Origin: Pochonia chlamydosporia 170
Lineage: Eukaryota; Ascomycota; Sordariomycetes; Hypocreales; Clavicipitaceae
DNA: 64,000 nucleotides
Direction: 5' to 3'
NCBI RefSeq assembly: GCF_001653235.2
Contig: NC_035796.1
Location: 1,054,001 to 1,118,000 of the forward strand
A model generated the notes under the pieces. It did not search any database. It was not told the DNA's origin and worked only from the letters and a program-made list of their open reading frames with translations. Within the stretch, counting starts at the first letter, position 1. The number at the start of each line of letters is the position of its first letter. The position numbers were made by a program, and so were the translations under genes. This document shows positions 56,320-64,000 of the stretch, piece by piece.

Positions 56320-56367
56320 ATGAACACATCATGTCATCCACCGAACAACTCTTCATCTCCCTCCTAA
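56320..56367 (+). promoter_or_regulatory. Upstream ORF overlapping the F-box start codon
   Basis: An ATG 11 bases before the main ATG opens a 15-codon ORF in another frame that ends at 56367, past the main start. If the leader includes it, it would reduce initiation at 56331. Confidence 0.5.
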
Positions 56368-58238
56368 GGAGCGACCACATCAAAGACCACCTCTTCCCCA
56401 ACCTCTCCACCGCAGACATCGCCTCCGTCCGCCAAACCTCCTCCGCATGCTGCAACCTCGTCACCAAGCGCCTCTTCACCCGCATCACCACAACCTTCAC
56501 GTCCGCCACCTTCACCAAGCCCAGCCGCGTCGCCGCCCTCAACCGCATCGGCCACCACATCGAGCACCTCACCTTTTACATGCCTCACTCGGACGCTACC
56601 TTTCTGCCGCCGCTGGTGCACCCGCTCACCGGACAGGAGATATGTTTTCTGTATACGCCTCACACGAGCATGAGCTCCGTGCTCACTCGCCGCAAGTACG
56701 CCAACACAGAACTGGGCGACATCTTGACGCAGCAGTATCCGCCGCTCTTTCACGCCGCCACCAATGTCCCCAGCTTCATCCACGCCTTCAAGTCGCTCCC
56801 CAACATGCGGCACTTGACTGTCCGGTGTCCCGGGCAGGATCCCCGCGAGAGATATAGACGGGATATCGTCGACTATGCGCTTATTAGTCTGCGAATTGCC
56901 GTGGAACGAGCACCGCTCGACAAGCTTAACAAGTTGAGTCTATCGTCGCTTCACCCAGCGGCGTTCAACTACCTCCGTCACACTCAAGGGTTCGGATCCG
57001 TCCCCTCAGCAGGAAAACGCTGGAAACAAATCAAGAAGCTCAACATATCGGTTGAATCGTGGGACTTTTACGGCCCCTCCCCAGGACTGGATCACCTGAA
57101 AATCATTGACGACTACGTCCGCTTCTTTGCACCGTCCCTCGAGAAATTCAGCTTCTCATGGATAGGAGTTAAGGGTCCCTGCCCCGCGGCCCTGTCATCC
57201 GATCCGCTCTTTGCGCCGCCAAGATCAACCAAGAAGCTCTTCCACGAAGTCACTTCGCCCATGTCGCCATTACCAACACGCCCTCCCAGAGCACCAATTC
57301 ACTTCCCCAAGCTGCGGTACCTGCAGATCCGCAACTCCGCCATGAACGCCCCCCAGCTCAGCGATCTGATCAAGTCGCACAGCTCTACCGTCAAGGAATT
57401 CGACTTTGAGAACGTCGTGCTCACCAACAATGGCAGCTGGGATGATGCGCTTTCGCCACTGAATAGAGATGATTCCTGGAGGAGGAGTCTGGCAGCCTCG
57501 TCGGAGTGCAGCCTTGTTACGTGCGAGAGCGACGAGGAACTTCCTAGTCCGAGCGCGGCGGTGGAAGCAGCGAGCAGGGAGTTATTGGACATGGATCTCG
57601 GTGGGCTGGACTTCTCGGAGGAGGAGAGAGGTGTGATGGCGGCGTTGTCCGAGACGGCTGCGTGCCTGGCGAGGCCAGATGAGAGCGCTAGCTTCACGAC
57701 CAAGTTGCGCAAGAGGACGAGGAGGAGACGCAGAAAGAATGACGAAAAGTCTGATTCTCGCCCGTCGTCAAGCCATGAGAGGAAGGTATCGAAGCCGAAG
57801 CCCAAGGCATCGTTTGAATCTGACGGGCCTACACTTGCACCAGCTTCACCACGGCACGACATCACGGCACCGATTCTCATCTCAGATCCTCACCCTGTCC
57901 TCCTCCAACCAACTGTATACGATCCATCTCGCACTCACGACGACGAGATATCACCCGTGCAGCGCAATATTGAGCAAGAAGAAGCGCACAGATTACTAGC
58001 CGAAGACGCAGCAGCAAGGGTGAGCGCGCTGCAAAAGGCCAAGGAGGCAGTCCTCTCGAAACTGAGCAGGGAGTTTTGCGCCAAGCGCACCAAGGCTGTG
58101 GATGCGGTGGCGGCGTGTAGGACCATGGCTGGGAGGGAGTGGACGAACGGCATGTGTGCGCGGGACATGGTTGTCGAGGATAGGGCGAGGATGGAGAGTC
58201 GGAGTGCGTTGGTGCCGCTGATGTTTAGTCGTTCGTGA
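56331..58238 (+). CDS. F-box protein with leucine-rich-like region
   Basis: Intronless, 635 aa. The N-terminal 50 residues (LFPNLSTADIASVRQTSSACCNLVTKRLF in essence) form an F-box, the segment that binds Skp1 in SCF ubiquitin ligases. The middle (about 80-380) has irregular leucine-containing segments such as LPNMRHLTVRCPG, LNKLSLSSLHP, IKKLNISVESW and FPKLRYLQIRNSAM, as in fungal F-box proteins with degenerate LRR substrate-recognition domains. The C-terminal third is charged and Ser-rich, with a basic RKRTRRRRRK patch near 460 that could act as a nuclear signal, followed by a helical Ala/Glu/Arg-rich end. The degradation target is unknown; fungal genomes hold many such genes. Confidence 0.82.
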   Translation: MSSTEQLFISLLRSDHIKDHLFPNLSTADIASVRQTSSACCNLVTKRLFTRITTTFTSATFTKPSRVAALNRIGHHIEHLTFYMPHSDATFLPPLVHPLTGQEICFLYTPHTSMSSVLTRRKYANTELGDILTQQYPPLFHAATNVPSFIHAFKSLPNMRHLTVRCPGQDPRERYRRDIVDYALISLRIAVERAPLDKLNKLSLSSLHPAAFNYLRHTQGFGSVPSAGKRWKQIKKLNISVESWDFYGPSPGLDHLKIIDDYVRFFAPSLEKFSFSWIGVKGPCPAALSSDPLFAPPRSTKKLFHEVTSPMSPLPTRPPRAPIHFPKLRYLQIRNSAMNAPQLSDLIKSHSSTVKEFDFENVVLTNNGSWDDALSPLNRDDSWRRSLAASSECSLVTCESDEELPSPSAAVEAASRELLDMDLGGLDFSEEERGVMAALSETAACLARPDESASFTTKLRKRTRRRRRKNDEKSDSRPSSSHERKVSKPKPKASFESDGPTLAPASPRHDITAPILISDPHPVLLQPTVYDPSRTHDDEISPVQRNIEQEEAHRLLAEDAAARVSALQKAKEAVLSKLSREFCAKRTKAVDAVAACRTMAGREWTNGMCARDMVVEDRARMESRSALVPLMFSRS

Positions 58239-58542
58239 AGTTGAAAGGTGTTGTGATGACTGGGCCATGGGTTTTTTTTTACGATTTGTAATGATGTCTC
58301 ATGACTTCATGACCTTCTTTTTTTGTATTGAATACTTTTCTTATTTGTTCATCTTTTCTTATTTTGTATATTTCATGGCTTGTGGTCATTCGTTACATAC
58401 CTGGCAGTCTTTGCTATAACCTTCTTTGAACTCATTTGCTCATTATCCTCGCACGTCATTCCGTGAAGTGATCCATACACATAATTACTTGCGAACATAC
58501 AGTAAATACATACCCAATCCTATACATGCCCACATCTTTAAA
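58239..58542. other. Intergenic between convergent genes
   Basis: T-rich 3' flank, including long T runs at 58270-58345. No gene seen. Confidence 0.55.
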
Positions 58543-59333
58543 TCACCCACTCTCCTTGATAACCGTCTCCATAGCCTTAACATAATCCTTCACCTCCTTC
58601 GCCCCCGTCAGCGTAATATCCCTCCTCTTCCCCTCCACCACCACCACAGGCACGGCATCACAATCCATAGCAACCTCCCTCAACCTCGCCTTCGCATCCC
58701 TCAACCCCATCTCCTTATCCTCAACCAGCTTCTTCGCCTCGTCTTCCCCTATCCCAGCGTCCACACACGCCTCCACCAGCGTCTCATCCGCAGACGGGTG
58801 CTTCGCCTCCTCAAAGTACCGCCTGTACAGACCTTCCACCAGGCGGCCCGTCACTTCTGGTCCCTTGTCCTGCTGGACCTGCTGAATCACGCGGTGCGCG
58901 TGGAGCGTGTTGCCCATTTTACCTGTAAAATTGAGCTTGACGCCGTGAGGCTCGAGGAGCGACGTCATGTGCGCTTGGTAGGCTTCCTGGGCGGCTTGGT
59001 TGTCAAAGTGCTTTTCGTGGAGGTACCATTCCTGCTTGTCGGTGGTGTCGGCGAAGTCGGGGAATAGTTGGAAGGGTTCGAAGTGCAGGGTGAAAGTTAC
59101 TGGTGGTGAGGTGCTACGGACTTGGGTGAGGGCTTCTTCTAGCCTGGGGGTTGTTAGTGTGGTGTGATGGACAGAGGAATGCGAACGGACCTCTTCTTTG
59201 CTAAATATGTCCTGTGGGAGTTAGCTTTTTGTTTCTGGAATATGTGACTTGAGCTGCGGTTGATGGGGCTGAGATTGGGTACTTGCCATGGACAGATGGT
59301 GTCGAGTGTAAATGAGACTTGAGATTCATACAT
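58543..59333 (-). CDS. DsbA/FrnE-like thioredoxin-fold protein
   Basis: Three exons: 59333-59287, 59211-59191 and 59143-58543, 222 aa. The first intron (59212-59286) uses a GC donor (GCAAGT) and the second exon is only 21 bases. Splicing this way gives the family start MYESQVSFTLDTICPWTYLA followed by KKRLEEALTQV. The family (FrnE, 2-hydroxychromene-2-carboxylate isomerase-like DsbA proteins) has a thioredoxin fold with a helical insert; conserved EPFQLFPDF and GNTLHAHRVIQQVQ are visible, and the C-terminal AVPVVVVEGKRRDITLTGA contains the cis-Pro region. The active-site motif is CPWT, not CPWC, so a normal dithiol redox cycle is not possible. A monothiol or isomerase-type role is inferred. 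It is cytosolic by lack of a signal. Confidence 0.9.
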
Positions 59334-59643
59334 GGCCGCTGCTGTGAAGGGTAGTTGCAAGGTATGAGACGTAATGTATATTTCAAACGTAGTCGCTTCG
59401 ATTTCCCTTATTGATGAAAGCCGTGCCGTTTGACCTCATAAAAAGGTAGTTGAAGTTGATGAATAATCGACGTCACAGCATCAACGTTGTTCATGCGGGG
59501 TGAGGGGAGCCACCTCGTCCATCCATCCGAGGTCTACACCCAAACGGCAACTAGTTTCCACAATCCAATGACCTGCTTGCAAGTGAATCGCTTTATGAGG
59601 GTATCTCATCCACAATGTATATACAGCCATATAGATACACTAT
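59334..59643. other. Intergenic between tandem minus-strand genes
   Basis: About 310 bases hold the promoter of the DsbA-like gene and the 3' flank of NOP13. No element identified. Confidence 0.5.
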
Positions 59644-60879
59644 TTAGTCAAACGTCATCTTCGAACCCGTATGCTTCACTACCGCACCCGTTAACCTCGC
59701 GACCTGAATATCCGCCGCCTCCTTGAGAGGCTTATCCGCCTTTTCTTGTGTCTCAGCCTTTTCGCCATTCTTCTCACCAGCTCTGTCATCTCTCGACTTG
59801 AATCCATTTCTTCCTTGCTGTCTCGGTTTCCTCTCACCATCGTTCGCCTGTCTCTTCTGGGCATCCTTGCCGAAACGCTTCTTGTACCGGGTCTGGTCAT
59901 CCTCGGCCAGTTCCAGCTTGAGTTCTCGGCCCAGCATGCGGTTCACCCACCACTTTCTCGTCTTGAACTGCTTCTGCTGATCCTTCTTCTTGCCATCGGC
60001 ATCCTCGCCGTCCTCACCCTCCTTGAAGTCATCTTCCGTTTCAACCGCCTCCTTCACCTTGACGAATCCCTTCACAGCCCACGCAGCAGCTTCAGGTTCC
60101 TTGAACTTGACCCAGCCGTAACCCTTGCACTTTCCGGTGTCTTCAAACGTGGCAATCTTGACCCAATCAATTTCTCCGCACTTTTCAAAGTTCCTCCACA
60201 CGTCCTCCTCGGTCGTCTTGAAGCTCATATTTCCGACGAATATTTTCCGGCTAGCATTGGGGTCGACGTCGTTCTTCTGCTCGCCGCCGTGCTTCACTTT
60301 GCCATCGGGTCCGGTTTCCACCGCTTCAGGCTCCTTCTCCTTGGCGGGTCGGCCTTCAAACGACTTGGAGTCTTTGATAAGAAGTTTTCGGTGGCCGAGC
60401 TCTGTCTCCGACAATGCAATGGCGGCGACCTTGCCGCCAATGTCTGTGAAGTCAATGTAGGCAAAGCCCTTGTTGGCAGGCTTTTGGGTCTTGTCCCGGT
60501 TGGGGTCTTTTGACGTGGGTATCTTTATTCTCGTGATGGAGTCTTCGGTAATTACGCCACCAGAATTATCGACGAGCCATTGTCGCAACTCTGCAGCTGT
60601 GACTGTGAAGGGTAGATTGCCCACCCAAATGCCGTGCTCCGATCTGACCTTGTCTTTCTTGTCCTTTTGTTCCTCGTCGCCGTCGGCCTTTTCTTTCTCG
60701 TCGTCGCTATCGTTCTTTGCGGGGAGGGGCTTTCCCTTTTTCAGAGCACGACGTGCTCGCTTGGATGGCGGTTCAGGAAGCGCCAGATCGACTTCAATTT
60801 CGTCCATGGCGGACTTGCGCTTGGCGGATGCGGCATTGTCGCCGTCTTGGAGGACCGGCTCTTCCGTTACGGTCGCCAT
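59644..60879 (-). CDS. NOP13: Nucleolar two-RRM protein Nop13
   Basis: Intronless, 411 aa. Two RNA-recognition motifs are visible: RRM1 with RNP2 IWVGNL (residues 84-89) and RNP1 KGFAYIDF (137-144), and RRM2 with IFVGNM (213-218) and KGYGWVKF (252-259). The N-terminus is acidic with a basic KRARRALKKGK nuclear signal. The linker and C-terminal tail are Lys/Glu-rich. WWVNRMLGRELKLELAEDD after RRM2 is a distinctive block for this family. Yeast Nop13 is a nucleolar protein found in pre-ribosomal particles, so a role in ribosome biogenesis is expected from the family. It lies in tandem upstream of the DsbA-like gene on the same strand; each has its own flank. Confidence 0.88.
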   Translation of the reverse strand: MATVTEEPVLQDGDNAASAKRKSAMDEIEVDLALPEPPSKRARRALKKGKPLPAKNDSDDEKEKADGDEEQKDKKDKVRSEHGIWVGNLPFTVTAAELRQWLVDNSGGVITEDSITRIKIPTSKDPNRDKTQKPANKGFAYIDFTDIGGKVAAIALSETELGHRKLLIKDSKSFEGRPAKEKEPEAVETGPDGKVKHGGEQKNDVDPNASRKIFVGNMSFKTTEEDVWRNFEKCGEIDWVKIATFEDTGKCKGYGWVKFKEPEAAAWAVKGFVKVKEAVETEDDFKEGEDGEDADGKKKDQQKQFKTRKWWVNRMLGRELKLELAEDDQTRYKKRFGKDAQKRQANDGERKPRQQGRNGFKSRDDRAGEKNGEKAETQEKADKPLKEAADIQVARLTGAVVKHTGSKMTFD

Positions 60880-63800
60880 TGATGTCCTAATATCCTAGGA
60901 ATGCCTGATATATTCGAATGGTAGAGATGAAATGTCAAGGCAATTCTCTAGCGTACGAGGTTGCTGCCAATTTGTGGGATCCTAAACACCTGGTCCAGCC
61001 AAAGAAAAAAAAAAGTCAATACAAGCCGCCAGAAATTTTCCCATGCCAACAACTGATACCGATAAGCTGCCGGCGTTGTGGGCCACGCGGGAGGGGTCCG
61101 AGAGTGGGGCGCTTTCGCCCAGGCGAATCTGGAGTATCAAAGGATTTTACCCTGGAGCGAATGGGATGCGTCCGGCCCTTTCTTCTTGCTCCTGCAAAGT
61201 GTCATTTCTGTTGGCATGGCATAATTAGTGCTGCCTGTAGAATACTGACGATGTATCTGGCATATATTCGAAGCGCACAAGGTGAGTAATTGTGATACTT
61301 GGCGGCGATATCCTGCACAAGTGGCATGCACACTCATTCTGACATCAGCCAACAGCAGCTATAGAGTGTTGCAACCTACGGAGACCAATCCTGACTTGCT
61401 TTATTGGTTTCCGAGCATAAACTCCGGTAGGGTGTTTGGCCAGTGACTGTCACATTTGATCCTGTGGCAATGGATGGGTCGTGGCAGAGTAAGAAGATGG
61501 ACTCGCCATTTGATGCCTCTCTGCATTGTGCAACGCTGACTGCATCCCAGCACCAACTCACGGTAGAAAGCTATCGTACCATCCAACGGCAGGCTACATT
61601 CCTGGAGAGGACCAACAATGCAGAGAACTGCCGAGATAACACAATATAGCCGATCCTCTCACCTGCTCATGTCCCAAGATGCGAACTGGGAGGCCACGAA
61701 GCGGCAAATTGCAGCTGTTGGATGTGATGGATCAAATAGATGGACCAAGCACCAACATAAGGCCAGGAACTTCGCGACAGTTGAAGCAAGGGCAAGTTAC
61801 GGCAAAAGCGAACTGCCCGTGTCCCACCAGTGCGGAGAGCTAAGCTCACTTGGCGTGGCAGCTTGTCTTACACACTGCTTCAGATTCGACCATGCGCCTG
61901 GATCAAGACAGTTGGAATGAAGCGTCTGGTGTTTTTACGGAAACCACATATGCAATTGCAGGAGACTGGGATAGAATGTATGTTCTCCCTCCCAGCCAGA
62001 ACGAAGCACATGGCTCTTGCAGTGAGATACAGCTGATGGAGGATTGAGTTTGCCGCCGAATTAGCTCTTGTGTCGGACAAGGGGCTTGAACGGAGTAATA
62101 ACTAATCTATTAATTAGTCCGGAACCGCGGCCGAGGTAGTATCTGGAGTCTGGGCATTTGCATAGCACCAGTGCAAATCTCGTAGGAGCAACCGATAAAT
62201 GGTGGATAAGCGGATCGCTTGCTGCACGGATCAAATTGCAATCCAAGCGAGGACACAAACATATTACATACATGAAGGCGATGCGACGCTTGCGGCAAGG
62301 CTTTGCCTCTGGAGCGAACTTGATTATGGATTGCTTCGTCACTGGCGGTGCATAAAACTATTCACTGGCAGAAACAACGGGATAGAGTTTAATGCCAAAA
62401 CATCAAGTTGTTTTTATTTCGAGATGCAGGCACTTCGGCCTCTCAGTGAGCCTGGCGTGGGCAGCACAGAAATTACAGCCTGTGGTCAAAGGTATTTGAA
62501 CATATCCAAGTATACACTATCGCAGCTCAATATGCCTCAGCACACAACGCGATATGCGATACCTTTCCTTGTTGAAATACTTCTGACCCCCCACTGTAGC
62601 ACACAGCCGGGGGCGGATCTGTCCCGATTTCTTTGTTCAAAGTTGAATGCTTCCAGATCTGCCCGAGAAGAGAGTGTGGGTGGTGGCTGATGGTGGCTGC
62701 AAGGTTGGGCCACCAGTGTTGGAAGTTGGAACCTGGAAGAACGGCAAATATTGATTGACGGAAAAAGACTTGCTGACCAGACAGTTGGTTCACAACTTGG
62801 GAGGATGAGAGTGCTCGACACAATGTTTGACATGGTGGAGGAGCGTAACTGGGACCAGACTGGATCATTGATGGGTGCTCATGATCAATTGATCCGCTGG
62901 CGGGGCAGATCAACGCTAACGCAGCTAAAGCTTAGCTGACCGGCACCTGAGTGAGGAAGCAAGAGGCTCATGAAAGCCCCAATTGGCATGCGAGACAACC
63001 TAAAAAGCACTAGCGCAGGCGCCACGCCGACCATCACGTGTGACAAGTTCAGAGATTGGTGGGGGATGATGTGCCGTACAGTTCTCCGTACTGCCCTCGA
63101 AACTTGCAATCTCAACGTCAGTTTTAAGTTGTCTGGTGCCTGTGCTCGTCGGGCGGTGCAGTCCGGATTATAGCCCAGCCTGATTAGTGGAGGAGGTCAA
63201 TGTGTCCAAGTTCCATGTCATGTCAAGTTAATGTCGCATCTCGGTGCCCATATTTCTGCCTTTTTGTTTGGCTGTCGGGCCAGTGCCCCAGTTCCAGGTT
63301 GAAGTCGAGCTGTTCCAGTGCAAGCACGGTGCTCTGGCGGATGCATTGCACCGCACCGCACCAAAACTAAACCAACCAGACATTGAACCTGGAAAACTTG
63401 ACTGAACTAAACGCCAGGCAATAGGCTCGGGTCCAGATTTCAGCACACCAGACATGCACCAGACGGAGCCAGTCGGTGGGTGGCGCTTGGCCCCGGCTGG
63501 GCTGATCTGTGCTGTACTTGGGGTTTCATCAATGATCCGGCGCAGCCTCTCTTTTTCCATGTTCCCATTTGATGTCCCGCCTAAGTCGACTGGACCCGGC
63601 TGTGGTCTGTGTGTAAGAATTGCGTCGTCTGCGTCGCCTGCATTGCCTTCCGAACCAGTTGACGGTCAGCCGCCCAACCAGCAGCCAGAAGCCGTCAATG
63701 GTCCAGTCCCTCGTCCATGTCAGACCCTGTCGAGCCACGCCAGACCATGCCAAACCAAAATGCCCCCATCCTTGCATATCCATGTCTGGCCTTTTCCGCA

Positions 63801-64000
63801 TTTTTTGTTGTCGTCGGCGTTGTCGTCTGCTGTTCCCTTCACCATTGCCATTTCAGCCCTTGCACCAGAATCTCATAAACAATCTCAACCCACTCGCTGC
63901 TCTCCACCACCCTGGCCACAGCAACATTGCCAGACGCTACGCTACGCTGCCTCTCTCCACTCCCCCATTCGCCTCATCATTTGCGAACCTTGACCCGACC
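60880..64000. other. 3.1-kb terminal gene-poor region
   Basis: No supportable gene. The first 150 bases are the NOP13 promoter. A single extra copy of CCAGACATTGA lies at 63376. The last 300 bases become CA/CT-rich, like a leader of a gene beginning beyond the window, but no start codon with a convincing protein is seen. Confidence 0.45.

Larger units (their letters stand above)
54346..56330. other. Intergenic with long repetitive leader of the F-box gene
   Basis: No gene supported at 54346-55690. One TACGGAGTA lies at 54703. From about 55880 the sequence is G-poor and AC/T-rich with degenerate repeats, as in a long 5' leader. Confidence 0.5.

Noticed and set aside
63454..63993. 179-codon ORF at the end of the window
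   Set aside because: Pro/Ser/Cys-rich composition of leader-type sequence with no domain; more likely 5' flank of a gene outside the window.

Overview
The window is nuclear DNA from a filamentous ascomycete. Genes are split by short introns (about 46-151 bp) with GTRNGT donors and a CTAAC-type branch point before the acceptor. The proteins are typical of Pezizomycotina, and their flavour suggests Sordariomycetes, probably Hypocreales; that placement is inference from protein families and was not tested by a search. No rRNA, tRNA, CRISPR array, bacterial-type operon or intact transposon was recognised.

Layout. 0.6-8.5 kb: a LaeA-type methyltransferase, then on the minus strand the replication-checkpoint mediator Mrc1 and inositol-3-phosphate synthase Ino1. 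8.5-23 kb: two long gene-poor stretches (about 7.0 and 5.4 kb) around one LIM-domain gene. 23-30 kb: a DUF3405 type II membrane protein, an unrecognised nuclear-looking protein and mitochondrial methionyl-tRNA formyltransferase. 33.6-36.1 kb: a GPI-anchored GH16 glucanase with a Thr/Ser stalk. 36.6-43.6 kb: Mediator Med1 divergent from a small fungal protein, a Sur7/PalI membrane protein and a CCoAMT-type O-methyltransferase. 45.4-49.1 kb: a repetitive His/Cys-rich cell-wall protein and the sphingolipid regulator Orm1. 52.2-60.9 kb: a five-zinc-knuckle protein, an F-box protein, a DsbA/FrnE-like thioredoxin-fold protein and nucleolar Nop13. The last 3 kb look non-coding.

The genes do not form a metabolic cluster. 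They are mostly housekeeping genes (replication, transcription, inositol and sphingolipid homeostasis, mitochondrial translation, ribosome biogenesis) with a few cell-surface genes. Most models were rebuilt by joining exons and checking phase. Two places resist a clean model: a one-base frame break in MRC1 and a phase conflict at the start of the gene at 26.5 kb. Both are compatible with single-base deletions in short homopolymers. The non-coding DNA carries two recurring short motifs, the palindrome TACCTAGGTA (4 exact copies) and TACGGAGTA (5 exact copies), plus several short-period tandem repeats.
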